Shown piece by piece: positions 30,801-39,562 of a stretch of DNA of 64,000 bases. Location: NCBI RefSeq assembly GCF_014274465.1, contig NZ_CP060394.1, forward strand, positions 3,658,001 through 3,722,000, read 5' to 3'. The stretch is from Alloacidobacterium dinghuense (lineage in GTDB: Bacteria > Acidobacteriota > Terriglobia > Terriglobales > Acidobacteriaceae). The position numbers and the translations under genes were made by a program. Position 1 is the first letter of the stretch. Every line of letters begins with the position of its first letter. The notes below the pieces were generated by a model, which was given only the letters and a program-made list of their open reading frames with translations, ran no database searches and was not told the origin of the DNA.

Positions 30801-31011
30801 GAATCGCCCATGCTGGATCCAACTCGTCTCTCAAAGAAAATTCGTGCTCTATCCGCTTGATGGTTGCAGGAGCGGGACGCTCCATCAGCGGCGACAAAGT
30901 AAGAATAGATGGCGGACTTGTCTCGGCGTTGGTCTGGCGGAGACCGCGGTACAAAATGAACTCTCCATCCTGATGGAGCGTTTCCAGTCTGTACTGCGAA
31001 AGATCTATCAC
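24826..31011 (-). CDS. Giant sigma-54 activator 2: pseudokinase-AAA-TPR-GAF-PAS-PAS-AAA+-Fis
   Basis: About 2061 aa, a full-length paralogue of activator 1 in the same domain order: kinase-like (about 5-270; HKD kept, DFG reads GFG, strand-3 lysine absent), AAA ATPase ([18 protein letters not shown]), TPR-like region, GAF, two PAS-PAC domains, NtrC AAA+ from about 1742 ([14 protein letters not shown]) and Fis HTH ([17 protein letters not shown]). The second PAS is of a different kind from that in activator 1 ([19 protein letters not shown]), so the sensed signals may differ. I choose GTG 31011 with GGAG 9 nt before it; a TTG five codons earlier is the other option. It is first of six leftward genes and lies 187 bp before STAS gene 2. 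Confidence 0.9.
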   Translation of the reverse strand: MIDLSQYRLETLHQDGEFILYRGLRQTNAETSPPSILTLSPLMERPAPATIKRIEHEFSLRDELDPAWAIPPIALTQQHGRAMLLFEDPKGEPLDRLPRRPMELKQFLRCGNALAAALGQVHRHGLIHKDIKPSNVIANAAMDQAWLMGFGIASRLPRERQAPLPPETIAGTLAYMAPEQTGRMNRSIDARSDLYALGVTLYEMLTGSLPFAAADPMEWVHCHIARQAMPPGERVQHVPATVSKIIMKLLAKTAEERYQTAAGLEHDLRRCQAEFEAVGRIDDFALGEHDTPDRLLIPEKLYGRERESEILLTAFDGIVKGGAPELVLVSGYSGIGKSSIVNELHKVLVPPRGLFAAGKFDQYKRDIPYSTLAQAFQSLVRPLLAKSDVELGYWREALREALGPNGQLMVDLVPELRLIIGEQTPVPELPPQDAQRRFQIVFRRFLAVFARPEHPLALFLDDLQWLDAATLDLLEDLLTQTDVRHLLLIGAYRDNEVTSSHPLMRTLDAIRNAGSRVHKIVLAPLAREDVGRLVADSVYCDCERAVPLAQLVHEKTAGNPFFVIQFLSALIEEGLLTFDHEAARWSWDLARIHAKGYTDNVADLMVSNLIRLPINTQSALQRLACLGNSAHIALLTMGREDSTDDVHRDLQQALKIGLVLFSEGSYSFLHDRVQESAYSLIPETQRAAAHLRIGRLMLSHTPPEKLEEAIFEIVSQLNRGAELVTSEDERFQLAELNLVAGKRAKASAANASALQYFIAGDALLTNECWQRRHDLIFQMELQRAECEFLTGLATTAAARAEILRSRASNTVELAMATCLGMDVYITLGQADRAFASSLDYLRHIGIEWPLYPTEEQVRSEYERIWSQLGSRAIEEVIDFPLMSNPTSMATLDVLTKAQPAALLTDRNRVALVVCRAISLSIECGNSDASCTSYVWLGNIAGPRFGDYKAGFRFGELGNELVEKRGLKRFQARTSVTFATVIMPWMKHLPVCCDAMRQAFEVANKIGDLTYAAYSRGTLNTLLFATGVPLVEAQREAENGLVFGQKAKFGLIADLINPHCSLIRTLRGLTTKFGSFDHAEFDETGFERDLDSHPAVAQCWYWIRKLQARVFAGDFATAIKASLKARPLLWTSPAFEWAEYEFYSALARAALWDSAMADQSREHFDALEAHYNQLQIWAENCPENFENRAALVGAEIARIEGRELDAERLYEKAIRSARENNFVHNEALANELAARFHAARGYETISHAYLRNARYCYVTWGADGKVQQLDELYPQLGEYKPVADPSSTIETPVEQLDILTVIKVSQAVSSEMDLHKLIYTVMPVALEHAGAERGLLMLCVGDVQRIEAEAATSGDGIALRTREAVIGAVPESIVEYVARTRESVIVDDASVQKTPFSTDPYFLQCQTRSILCLPLTNQSRLIGVLYLENNQASRVFTSSRVEVLKILASQAAISLENARLYRDLRESQSYLAEAQRLSATGSFGWKPVSGEIVWSEETYRIFDLERTTKPTIEFALLRVHPEDRQSVQQHIERLSRGGHELDIEHRLQMPDGSVKYLHVVGRPSENESGCLEFVGAVTDVSGRRRAEQRFRDLLESAPDAMVVMNRQGRIVLVNAQMMKVFGYKREEMLGEDVEILVPERFRGRHADHRTGFFAQPRVRPMGRGLNLYGRRKDGTEFPVEISLSPLETEEGTLVSAAVRDISERRQAEDNLQNALAEIKKLKDQLYEENVALRQEIDKASMFEEVVGASPALKAVLSRVSKVAPTDSSVLITGETGTGKELVARAIHRRSKRSKGAFISVNCAAMPRDLIASELFGHEKGAFTGAMQRRLGRFELAAGGTIFVDEVGELPAETQISLLRVLQEHEFERVGGNERIAVDVRVIAATNRDLQAAIASGAFRSDLFYRLNVFPIEVPPLRERREDIPLLAEYFIDRFARKAGKSISKVSKKTLRLLEAYPWPGNIRELQNVIERSVVVCESETFSIDQSWLSQRPEAAEKTKSLDLRTKFAAQEKELIQNALRESQGRVFGPSGAAEKLGIPRSTLESRIRALRINKNRFKGTSS

Positions 31012-31435
31012 ACGATTAAACTCCAACTCAACCGGTGTTGTACGATACGAGAATTACGCTCATTGCGTTGAGCCCATTTCTGGTCATGTAGGTTGCGAGC
31101 TTGACAGCCGCGTGGACGAGATTTGGTTTCGATTCTTTGAGACGCACGCCCTCTCTTGGAGGCTCTGACCGCCCGCTCGATTCCCTACAGAATACGTTGA
31201 TGATTCTAGCAATGAGCGGTCACGGCTAGTCAATTGGGAAGATCCAGTCCTCGTAGCGCATCAAACACGGCATGACAAGCAGTTCTCGTGGCAAGAATCG
31301 CAAAATTGGACGATTCTATAAGGCCGATACTTCGGATATGGCCTCTCATGCAGACACGTTCCCAAAATTCCCAATGTCGTTCTCGCCGTTACAAATTCGT
31401 TTTCCCAAGGGCTTCAGCTAATGCGTGAGACTGTA
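31012..31435. other. Intergenic, no gene seen
   Basis: Holds the promoter of activator 2 (leftward) and the 3' end of the mdtO-like gene. A half-matching CAATTG element (AGTCAATTGGG near 31228) is present but not palindromic. No coding reading stands out. Confidence 0.5.
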
Positions 31436-33598
31436 TCATGTCTCGACGATCTTCCCGATAGGCCAATCTCCAACCGCCTCCTCATCTCCAACTTCCAGTG
31501 CTAAATTCAATCGAGCTCGCCATGCCAGATGCGACGCTATCTCCAATAGAGACGCACACAACCGCATCTCGATTTGTTTCCATCGATCTTTCCAGTCCCT
31601 TGATTTCTCTTCTTCGATGAATACTCTGGCGCGGAGTTCCTGAGCGTCCACATTCCGCCGCGAGAGTTGTTCAGGTGCTTCGCTTTCGATTGCGTTCGCT
31701 ATCCCATGAAGCACACTAGAGGCTTGCTCTTCCACTTCTCGAACAATCGCGTCTGGTTCCGCCGCTGCCAGCTTCATGTGCTGTAGAAGTCCAGTCTTCA
31801 CCAACAGGAAGGCGCGCAACTCTGGCGAGAGCGTCCGAATGCTACGGTTCACAAGGCTTTCGCGCCGCATTTTGGGGAAAGATTCAAAAGCGTACAAATC
31901 AGCCAAATCTCGCAATTTGTCGAAATCACGGTTAATCCTGGAACTCGTCGCGGCCAGCCGTTGATTCGCCTCTTGAGGAGTCTCCGCCGCGACCGCCTTG
32001 AAGTCCGCCAGGTTCCGCAGCGTGCCCAGGAGCAAGCTACGGACAGATGAACCGGAGGTCTCTGCCCAGAGATGATCGAACACAAGCCACATCGCCACAA
32101 TGCCTAACACGATACCCAGAACTGCGTCACGAGACGGCACAAGTGAGGTATTGATGGTGAACCTGTTAAGGTTCACCAGATTGTAGGACAGGATAATCTG
32201 AAACCCAGCGAATGCTATTCGCGGTCCAGAGGTGGCTATCCAAGAACCAACCCAAACGACCGACGCGGATAACAGAGCGAATTCCGCGATAGTGTTTAGC
32301 TGAGGGAGAATGAAGACCTCGGTTCCTAAGCTGATAACGCCTGCCCCCAGGACGAATCCGGCAAATCGGAGAGTCTGTCTCTGCCGGCCTCCGCCTGTCA
32401 ATCGACGAGCAGTAAGGGTACATGTTAGGGTGGACGAAACAAGCCCCATCCAACCCGTGCTCATGTAGAAGAGATAGCAAAGAAAAGCAGAGAGCGTGCC
32501 GCGCACCGCAAATTTGATATGCTCCGGATTTTGAAGGGCGTCAGTAACAAACTCACTGATCGACGTCGTTGGGGCTGCTGCGGGGGAGCTCCAGTGGATG
32601 CGAAAACTCTCACTACAGAAGCTCTGAGTGATTAAACCCGTCGTGCGTTCAATTTCTATCAATATCGGATTTGATGAATGACTTGTAAAAGGAAGATCGA
32701 TCCATTCCGGACACTCCATGCGCCCGAGGCTGGAACGAACCGAAGCCAGATTTCGCGCAATCGCTCGACAACGCTCCTGGTCCTCGACAGACAAGTCGGG
32801 AGCCGATTCGGCAAGATTCGAACCCAGCTCTATGAGCTGCCTTGTGAGAGCGATCACCGTTGCGAGCAAGTCGCGAAAGCCCGTGTCATAGCTCGGATTT
32901 GCGAGGTGCTGCCGCAAATCGTCCACACCTCTGGAAGCAGCGCGACCGAGCTGAATCCTCAACGCCGAGGAAGGAAAGTCTGCAAAGGAGGGTCGATTTA
33001 AGAGGGTTTCTACCAGACTCAAGCGGCGAGAAATTCCGTCGAGCACTATGTCCGGCGGGCTCTTCTTCGAGAATACAGTCTCAATCAGGACGCTAACAAC
33101 ACACCCTATAAGAATCGAGAGCAAGGTGTAGAGCGAAGATTCCACGCGTGTTTCAGCACGGATTGGATAGTCCCATAACCGGATTGCAATCGCGAGTATC
33201 GCGCTGAGAGTGAGAGACGCACTCGTAAAGTTCAAGCTGCTGATTACGTAGAATGCGGCGAAGAGGCTTACGATCACCCACATCACATGAAGAAATGGTG
33301 AGCCGGCCGTCAACATGCCACCGACGATGACTTCAGCAGTTCCGATTGAACAAGCCAAGGCAATCTGAAATGCAGTTTTCCGTGTGGCTTTCAGATTGTC
33401 GCGTGAAATCAATATCGGGAAGCTAGCGCCCAATACTGCGCCGGGAATGCGAAAAATCTCGGCCAGCAAGACTACGCTCGTACAAGCGAGCACCATTCTC
33501 GCTACCAAGGCGGGCCGTCCCGGGTACCACGTGAGTTCGGCGCGCAGCACCTCGATGAGATTCCGAACAGACGAGTTGGACCCGCTATATGTTGTCAT
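31436..33598 (-). CDS. FUSC-family efflux protein, MdtO-like
   Basis: A 720-aa inner-membrane protein with two blocks of hydrophobic helices (about 25-170 and 360-510 counted from the chosen start) each followed by a soluble part, the FUSC/aromatic acid exporter layout. ATG 33598 (MTTYSGSNSS) is chosen because it follows the upstream gene by 17 bp; the longer reading would overlap it by over 100 bp. Gene order here is outer-membrane factor, YtcA-like lipoprotein, HlyD-type adaptor, FUSC. This is the gene set of the E. coli ytcA-mdtNOP operon, so this is probably the MdtO counterpart. The substrate is unknown. Confidence 0.85.
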   Translation of the reverse strand: MTTYSGSNSSVRNLIEVLRAELTWYPGRPALVARMVLACTSVVLLAEIFRIPGAVLGASFPILISRDNLKATRKTAFQIALACSIGTAEVIVGGMLTAGSPFLHVMWVIVSLFAAFYVISSLNFTSASLTLSAILAIAIRLWDYPIRAETRVESSLYTLLSILIGCVVSVLIETVFSKKSPPDIVLDGISRRLSLVETLLNRPSFADFPSSALRIQLGRAASRGVDDLRQHLANPSYDTGFRDLLATVIALTRQLIELGSNLAESAPDLSVEDQERCRAIARNLASVRSSLGRMECPEWIDLPFTSHSSNPILIEIERTTGLITQSFCSESFRIHWSSPAAAPTTSISEFVTDALQNPEHIKFAVRGTLSAFLCYLFYMSTGWMGLVSSTLTCTLTARRLTGGGRQRQTLRFAGFVLGAGVISLGTEVFILPQLNTIAEFALLSASVVWVGSWIATSGPRIAFAGFQIILSYNLVNLNRFTINTSLVPSRDAVLGIVLGIVAMWLVFDHLWAETSGSSVRSLLLGTLRNLADFKAVAAETPQEANQRLAATSSRINRDFDKLRDLADLYAFESFPKMRRESLVNRSIRTLSPELRAFLLVKTGLLQHMKLAAAEPDAIVREVEEQASSVLHGIANAIESEAPEQLSRRNVDAQELRARVFIEEEKSRDWKDRWKQIEMRLCASLLEIASHLAWRARLNLALEVGDEEAVGDWPIGKIVET

Positions 33599-33615
33599 CG
33601 CGAACTTCCGTGATC

Positions 33616-34830
33616 TCAGTTGGATCGCATCTTGACGATTGCGACCTGACCGACGCGAAGCGTCGCCGGAGGCGGATCGATGATCCTGATGCGTACCGGG
33701 TATCGCGACGCGAGACGCACCCAATTCAGCGTGCGCTGTGCATCCGGCAATCCCTCTGAAAGCTTTCCGACTACGTCCGGATCGGGTGTGACGCCAAAGC
33801 TCACACTCTCGACGACGCCACGATATTTTGCGTTCGTATCGGACATGAGGAAGACATCGACGGGGGTTCCAGCCCGGGTATGAGAAATTTGACTTTCTCT
33901 AAAATTCGCGAGAACCCACCAGGTCCTGTTGTCAATGAGTGTGAACAGTTGCGTGCCCACCTTTACGTATTGTCCCTCTGATGTGGTGAAGTTAGTAACA
34001 CGGGCATCGAATGGCGCGAGCACGCTGCATTGCTCATAGTTGTATCGCGCTAATCGAACTGCCGCAGCTCTTTGCTCGCGCTGTGCGAGTAAAGGCGCCA
34101 GCACCAAAACCGAGTGTGCCGATTCCTTCACTTCGGCCCGGCTTTGTGAAATCTGCGCTTCAGCTTGCTCCTTCTGAGCCGAAGCGGCTAACAAACTCGC
34201 CTTCGCAAGTTGTAATTGAGACTTCGCTTGATCCACTGCCGCAACCTTCGCGTCGGCTGTGGTGCGAGCTTTGTGAACATCATCCACGGTTACGAATCCC
34301 TTCGCAAGAAGCGGCTCGACGCGATGAAAATTACCCATCGCGTAGCTCTCATCAGCCTGTGCTTGGGTGAGCGCAGCTTCCGATCGCGCAATCGCAGCTT
34401 TAGCGATCTCGATTTCGTCAGTCGCCCTAATCTCGTTAGCTAGGGCATTTTGCTCGCCCGCATGCGCCACATCCACTCGGTTCACTTCGGAAGAAATTCG
34501 ACGGGATTCGTTTTCGATCTCGCCCTCCAGTTCTGCCTGAGCAGCGACCGCGTTCTGCAACGCATACAGGTATGGTCGATCGTCAATTTTGTAGAGCAAG
34601 CTGCCTTTCTTGACGAACTCGTTATCGTGAATTGGTAACTGCACGACCGGACCTTCAACCACGGGAGCAATCCCGATGAAATTCGCGGTAACTTCCGCAT
34701 CATCCGTTCGCGGATACAACACGACCTCGCGAAGTACTAAACCAGCCGAGATTAGTGCGCCAACGACGATGCACGCGCTGATGATTGATCCTTTGCGTCG
34801 TATCGGCGATCCTGAGTTTGTTATCTGCAT
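33616..34830 (-). CDS. HlyD/EmrA-type membrane fusion protein, MdtN-like
   Basis: A 404-aa periplasmic adaptor. One N-terminal membrane helix (IISACIVVGALISAGLVL), a split lipoyl domain (ANFIGIAPVVEGPVVQLPIHDNEFVKKG; the second half APFDARVTNFTTSEGQYVKVGT) around a long Ala/Gln/Glu-rich coiled coil, then a beta-barrel domain ending RVGQVAIVKMRSN. ATG 34830 has GAGAGGAAA before it; an 89-codon extension upstream covers the ytcA-like gene and is a shadow. It bridges the FUSC pump and the TolC-type channel of the same operon. Confidence 0.9.
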   Translation of the reverse strand: MQITNSGSPIRRKGSIISACIVVGALISAGLVLREVVLYPRTDDAEVTANFIGIAPVVEGPVVQLPIHDNEFVKKGSLLYKIDDRPYLYALQNAVAAQAELEGEIENESRRISSEVNRVDVAHAGEQNALANEIRATDEIEIAKAAIARSEAALTQAQADESYAMGNFHRVEPLLAKGFVTVDDVHKARTTADAKVAAVDQAKSQLQLAKASLLAASAQKEQAEAQISQSRAEVKESAHSVLVLAPLLAQREQRAAAVRLARYNYEQCSVLAPFDARVTNFTTSEGQYVKVGTQLFTLIDNRTWWVLANFRESQISHTRAGTPVDVFLMSDTNAKYRGVVESVSFGVTPDPDVVGKLSEGLPDAQRTLNWVRLASRYPVRIRIIDPPPATLRVGQVAIVKMRSN

Positions 34831-34844
34831 GGCCTTTTTCCTCT

Positions 34845-35147
34845 CTACCCGAACAAGATCAGCCAAAGCGAGCAACTGAAGAGACACAGAAGGGCAGAGT
34901 AGACAATTGGTAATGGCCAAAGTTGCTCCGTAAGCTTTTTCTTTGTGACATACGTGTGAACCAGGAACGTCAACGGAATCGCAATTGCAAGACATACAAG
35001 CCATGACGGGAAATACGATCCAAGGATGTTGAACTCTGGGGATCTGGAGCATCCGACAGTTGCCGGTGCCAACAGGCTTATCGCGAACCTCATCCACCTC
35101 CGGCGTCGGTTCGCGCAGCGCTCAAACAACTGATGATTCGAGCTCAT
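34845..35147 (-). CDS. ytcA: YtcA-family small membrane lipoprotein
   Basis: A 100-aa protein with a probable lipobox (ISLLAPATVGC, Cys near residue 33) followed by SRSPEFNILGSYFPSW and two hydrophobic helices, matching the YtcA family found beside MdtNOP-type pumps. Its ATG overlaps the TGA of the TolC-type gene (ATGA at 35144-35147), so translation is coupled, and the adaptor gene starts 15 bp after its stop. Role unknown; it always travels with this kind of pump. Confidence 0.75.
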   Translation of the reverse strand: MSSNHQLFERCANRRRRWMRFAISLLAPATVGCSRSPEFNILGSYFPSWLVCLAIAIPLTFLVHTYVTKKKLTEQLWPLPIVYSALLCLFSCSLWLILFG

Positions 35148-36622
35148 GGATTTTTGCCTTTCGGATGATTTGCCAGCAGGTCGCCCGTTCGGAATTCAAG
35201 ATCACTGAAGGTCTGGAGTACCTGAGTGCGGGCAGTGACGTCGATGGCGCGGGCTTGTGCCAAGGCATCTTCAGCAGCCAGCACATCCAGGAAATTGCGA
35301 ACGCCGTCTTTGTACGACTCCAGCGCCGCCGAGTATGCTTCGGACGAAGCACTCAATAGGGCTGCCGCCGCCTGTCTTTGCTCCAGCGCTGTTGCCGCAT
35401 CCGAGTAGTCGTTCCAGACCTGATTTGTAATCTCGTCTTGACGATCGCGAATCTCTTCCATCGCTGTTTTCTCCCCAGCCTTCGCCTGACGAATGCTGTT
35501 TTCGCGCCGAAATCCGTCGAAAACCGTCCATTTCAGAGCGAGTGTGGCAGCGTAGGTTGGAGTGTGTGCGTAAGTGCCAGGGTAGCCATATTGCTCTCCG
35601 AAGCCGCGGATCCAGCCTTTCGAACCTTCAAATGTCAGCGATGGGTAATAGGAGGTGTGCGCATGTTTTACTTCGGCCTGCGCCGCGCTCACACGAGCCT
35701 GGTCGGCCTGCAGGTCGGGGCGATCTTTGAATGCCGTGTTTATGGCATCCTCGACTGATTGATCCAGTTTGTCCGGAATTCTCAGTTGATCGAGCGGTTC
35801 CACTTTCAACGGCTTCACCGGATTCGCGGTAATAGCCCTGGCGAGATTTCCGATTTCGACTTGCTCAGCCCCGATCGCACTCTTCAAATCATAGAGTGCT
35901 TTTGCTGTCGCAGCCTTAGCCTCCAGCACTTCCGGCACGGTAGCAAGTCCGTTATTACGTCGCTCCTGCGCTGCTGCCTCGGACGTCTGGGCGTCCTTAA
36001 GGGAGACCTCTGCTGCTTCCCGCAATCCTCTTGCTCTGAGCAGGCTGAAGTATGCTTGGCTAACTTGTCGGATAAGTTCCAGATGCTCATTGTTGAACGA
36101 CAGGTTTGCGGCAACAAGTCGTGCTTGAGCTGCGCTAATCTCCGTATGCCGCGCACCGAAGTCTACAAGCGTATAAGCCAGATGGACATCTATATCAAAA
36201 ATGGCCCAGTCCTGCAGGACAAAGGTTCGATAAAAGAGTTGTGGGTTGAGATAATTTGTTCCGGACACCGCTGCGATGATCGTCGGATACAATTCGCTCT
36301 TCGCGATTCCGACCGAGGCGGCATTCATCTTAGCTCGATTCCAAGCTGCTTGTGTTGCGGGGCTATTTGATTCTGCAATGTCAATCAACTCACCCAGGCT
36401 GTAAACGTGCTCGCCATCTATTTGCACTTCGTGAGGAGGTACAGCAATTGTGTGGCGCTCCAGTGTCCGGTGGTCGGGGAGCCAAGGCTCATTCGGCGTA
36501 GTCGGAGCCTTTTGGCCCCATGCTGCAGACGATAGAAACGATGTCATCGTCACGGCAGCCGCAAGCAGCCTTATGACGATTGCGCCCGACGAAGTATTCT
36601 TGGCTTGATGACCCGATCTCAT
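35144..36622 (-). CDS. TolC-family outer-membrane efflux protein, MdtP-like
   Basis: A 492-aa outer-membrane factor. Signal peptide about 1-36 (IRLLAAAVTMTSFLSSAAWGQ), then two OEP repeats of coiled-coil helices (LGELIDIAESNSPATQAAW near 77; second repeat near 285 with AFKDRPDLQADQARVSAAQAE). It is first gene of the leftward mdtPN/O-like operon with ytcA. A 26-bp palindrome lies 365 bp upstream. The other TolC-type gene near 41-42 kb is only distantly similar. Confidence 0.9.
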   Translation of the reverse strand: MRSGHQAKNTSSGAIVIRLLAAAVTMTSFLSSAAWGQKAPTTPNEPWLPDHRTLERHTIAVPPHEVQIDGEHVYSLGELIDIAESNSPATQAAWNRAKMNAASVGIAKSELYPTIIAAVSGTNYLNPQLFYRTFVLQDWAIFDIDVHLAYTLVDFGARHTEISAAQARLVAANLSFNNEHLELIRQVSQAYFSLLRARGLREAAEVSLKDAQTSEAAAQERRNNGLATVPEVLEAKAATAKALYDLKSAIGAEQVEIGNLARAITANPVKPLKVEPLDQLRIPDKLDQSVEDAINTAFKDRPDLQADQARVSAAQAEVKHAHTSYYPSLTFEGSKGWIRGFGEQYGYPGTYAHTPTYAATLALKWTVFDGFRRENSIRQAKAGEKTAMEEIRDRQDEITNQVWNDYSDAATALEQRQAAAALLSASSEAYSAALESYKDGVRNFLDVLAAEDALAQARAIDVTARTQVLQTFSDLEFRTGDLLANHPKGKNP

Positions 36623-37319
36623 ATCAAGTACTTTCCTTCATTCGTTCGCCGCGGGTCTTGCACAAGGTTGCTGTTCTATACTTCGCATTTCGTCGAAAAC
36701 TTCAGTAAGACGTGCATGCAGGCAGTGCCAAACGAGGCAACTGAGCCGTAGCTGTGATATTCGGGATTCAGACCACTGTCACTGATTCGTAAAGGTAGGC
36801 AGCGCTCGTGCAGTTGACCCCATGACCAGCCCTGACTGCAACGTGTGGCATAGCGCATCTCCTATTTCACGAGATAAGTAAGCTTCTGGGTGATAGAGCA
36901 CCGATACCCACGACCGACTAACGCGCGTTGTCCAGACCAAAATACATAGTTGCCATTAAGCCAGAAGAGTGGAGGCAAATCTATTGAACAAAGGTATTCA
37001 TTGATACCTTGGTAGCATGCATGACATCTGACGAGAAGGGGGAGAAGCGAACAATTCCACAATGGCATCGACGACACCTTGTGTCGGGCGCGTTAGGTAG
37101 AATCTGAGACTATTGCTGGTACGCGATAGGACTGGCTTACTTATCGAGACTATTGTGCGGACAGTTCTTCCTGGACTTTGCTCAGTGCCGATTGATACCG
37201 CAGAACGCGACGCGCAGATTCGGTGCGAGGATGTCTCGTAAGCCAGGTGTATCCTTCATCGCGATTCATCACTTTCGAAAGTGGCAGCGAATGCCGGCTT
37301 GGTGACAGCGAAAGAGAGA
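36623..37319. other. Long intergenic region before the mdt-like operon
   Basis: No coding sequence that I can support; two short minus-strand readings have no family features. It must contain the promoter of the leftward efflux operon and the 3' end of the rightmost neighbour. The only clear element is the palindrome at 36988-37013. Confidence 0.5.
36988..37013. promoter_or_regulatory. 26-bp palindrome, copy 2 (upstream of mdt-like operon)
   Basis: Arms ACAAAGGTATT and GATACCTTGGT around spacer CATT. It matches the shared pattern with some arm mismatches. Distance to the TolC-type start is 365 bp. Confidence 0.65.
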
Positions 37320-37949
37320 TCACTCAGTGTCGCGCTCAAACTGTCGGACACACTCAACGAGCATGGTAGCCGTACAAGACTCCCCCATCTCGGTATTGAA
37401 CATTGTGTGGTACAGGTGGGGTTCCGGCCATTTCAGCCCGAGATACTGCCGGACGAACGCAACTCGCGCCTTATCCGTTGTGTCGATCTGTTCGATTGCC
37501 TCGTCCTGAGATGCGCCCCTGGAGATCAGTCTGCGGATCTTGTGATCGCGAGATGAATAGAGAAAGACACGGAAGACATCCTTGCGACTACGCAGGAAAA
37601 ACTGTGAACCTCGCCCGACGATCACCGAGGGTCCGCTGGAAAGGGCGGTCTTGACGGCTATTTCCGAGACTTCGGCGATCCGGCGCGCATCGAGCAAGTG
37701 CAGCCGGTTGGTGGGCGGCAAGCCTCCCTCAAATCCGCCCCGAAGGAAATCTTTGAATATCCTGTATACGGCAGGATCGGTTCGCCATTCTCTCCGCTCG
37801 ACTGCTTCCCGCGTACTCTCGGTCAGCCGCGCGATTTCCTGTGTCAGTCGGTCGTCCCACAGACTCCATCCAAGGCGGCTGGCGACCAAACTGGCAATCT
37901 CGGATGCTCCGCAGCCGAACTCGCGCTCAATTGTTATGGCTTGAATCAT
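37320..37949 (-). CDS. Cytidylate kinase-like family protein
   Basis: A 209-aa P-loop-kinase-fold protein. It begins MIQAITIEREFGCGASEIAS, where the GCGAS stretch replaces the usual P-loop, and has WDDRLTQEIA, a GRGSQFFLR turn and VFLYSSRDHKIRRLI, as in the cytidylate-kinase-like family often tied to efflux or sensor genes. The reaction is not established. ATG 37949 has TTGAGGA before it and overlaps nothing essential: it begins 12 bp before the end of emrB's stop region, so it is the last gene of the TolC-emrA-emrB operon. Confidence 0.8.
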   Translation of the reverse strand: MIQAITIEREFGCGASEIASLVASRLGWSLWDDRLTQEIARLTESTREAVERREWRTDPAVYRIFKDFLRGGFEGGLPPTNRLHLLDARRIAEVSEIAVKTALSSGPSVIVGRGSQFFLRSRKDVFRVFLYSSRDHKIRRLISRGASQDEAIEQIDTTDKARVAFVRQYLGLKWPEPHLYHTMFNTEMGESCTATMLVECVRQFERDTE

Positions 37950-37960
37950 TGCGTTTATCC

Positions 37961-39562
37961 TCAACCCGCCGCGACCTGTCCGCCCGCTCCTGGATCATTC
38001 TTCTTCAAGAAAAATGCGAGAACGAACATGATGGAGCAGAGCGCGCCCAAGATCCAGAAGACGTCCATATAGCACAGTGCGCCAACTTGTCGCTGCACCA
38101 ATTGGTAGAACCTCGCAATTGCCTGGTCGCGAGCGTCCTTCGTCTGCAGCCCAGAGTGGGCGATTTTTGAGCCCACAGCAGCAAGTGCTAAACGGTACGC
38201 GGGGGAATCGGGAGTGAGGTGGCCGACGAGAATTTGCTGGTGATATTGAGCTCGTCGGGTAATCATCGTGGTCACAACGGAAGTTCCGATACTGCCGCCT
38301 ATATTGCGCATGAAATTGATCATGCCGGAGACGCTATTGCCTTTCTCTGGAGGAACCCCGATATAACCCGCTGCGGTGATGGGAACAAACAGGAATCCAA
38401 TTCCTATGACTTGCGCGGTGCGGAGCCACATCGCAAACTTGAAGCTCACGAACAAGTCAATCTGGTTCGCGCAATAGAACAGTCCAATGGCAAGGCACAG
38501 CCATCCCGTCGCGATCAGCCACCTGGCTTGAATCTTGGATGTGAGCCGGCCGACAATGGGCATCATCACCAGCAGAACAATTCCGCCACCGGACAGGACG
38601 AGGCCGGCAAGCTCTGCTGTGTAACCCATCAGCGACTGCAGGAATGCCGGGATCAAGACCAGGGTGCTGAAGAGCATGAAGCCCATCATGAACATCATCA
38701 AGTTAGCAGCGGCGAAGTTGAAGCTCTTGAACATGCGGACGTCGATAATCGGCTCCTTGTGGACCCACTCCCAGATGACCAGTGAGACAAGGCAGACGCT
38801 TGCCGTTATTACCAGAGTCGTGATGAAGTGCGAGCCGAACCAATCGTCTTCCTGTCCCTTGTCCAGAAGTATCTGCAGCGAACCCACTCCCAACGTCAGC
38901 AAGGATATTCCGATGTAGTCCACCCGGATGCCCCCTCTCTTTAAGCGTTGGAGGAACGGCGGATCGTCGACCAGCATGTGCGTCAAAAAAAGAGCGAGGA
39001 GCACCGGGGGCAGCGTGATGAAAAATATCCAGCGCCATGAATAGCTGTCAGTAATCCAGCCGCCCAGCATCGGCCCGACTGTAGGGGCGAGAACTGCAGT
39101 AATGCCATAAACGGCAAACGCCGAGCCACGCTGCTCCGGGGGAAACGAGTCGTTGAGAATGGCCTGCGCCATCGGTTGTAGTCCGCCGCCACCGATGCCT
39201 TGCACAGCTCGAAACAAGAGCAATAGCGGCAGGTTGGGTGCTAAGCCGCAAAGCAGCGAACACACGGTGAAAATAGTAAGCGATATCATGAAGTACCGCT
39301 TGCGACCGATCAACTCCGCGAGCCATCCGCTGATGGGTAAGACGATCGCGTTCGCAGCAAGGTACGAGGTGAGTACCCAGGTGCTGTCGTCGTAGCTGGC
39401 TCCCAGGCCTCCGGCGATATAAGGCAAGGCAACGTTGGCAACGCTCGTGTCCAGGACTTCGATAAACGCCGCCAGCGACACAGTGGCTGCGATCGCCCAG
39501 GGATTCACTTTGGGACGCCAGACCACGTGCTCCGACGGAAGAGCCAATGCTGTGGCGCTCAT
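37961..39562 (-). CDS. emrB: DHA2-family drug:H+ antiporter, EmrB-like
   Basis: A 533-aa inner-membrane protein with about 14 hydrophobic helices. Family motifs: LDTSVANVALPYIAGGL (motif D1) in helix 1, WLAELIGRKRYF (motif A) between helices 2 and 3, and AVYGITAVLAPTVGPMLGGW (motif C) in helix 5. It exports lipophilic compounds against protons, with the EmrA-like adaptor whose stop overlaps its ATG by four bases. Substrate unknown. Confidence 0.93.
   Translation of the reverse strand: MSATALALPSEHVVWRPKVNPWAIAATVSLAAFIEVLDTSVANVALPYIAGGLGASYDDSTWVLTSYLAANAIVLPISGWLAELIGRKRYFMISLTIFTVCSLLCGLAPNLPLLLLFRAVQGIGGGGLQPMAQAILNDSFPPEQRGSAFAVYGITAVLAPTVGPMLGGWITDSYSWRWIFFITLPPVLLALFLTHMLVDDPPFLQRLKRGGIRVDYIGISLLTLGVGSLQILLDKGQEDDWFGSHFITTLVITASVCLVSLVIWEWVHKEPIIDVRMFKSFNFAAANLMMFMMGFMLFSTLVLIPAFLQSLMGYTAELAGLVLSGGGIVLLVMMPIVGRLTSKIQARWLIATGWLCLAIGLFYCANQIDLFVSFKFAMWLRTAQVIGIGFLFVPITAAGYIGVPPEKGNSVSGMINFMRNIGGSIGTSVVTTMITRRAQYHQQILVGHLTPDSPAYRLALAAVGSKIAHSGLQTKDARDQAIARFYQLVQRQVGALCYMDVFWILGALCSIMFVLAFFLKKNDPGAGGQVAAG

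Noticed and set aside
34831-35097. N-terminal extension of the MdtN-like adaptor
   Set aside because: It overlaps the YtcA-like gene fully; the ATG at 34830 has a good site.
36676-37077. Two short minus-strand ORFs upstream of the mdt-like operon
   Set aside because: No ribosome-binding sites or family features; the second covers a palindrome copy.
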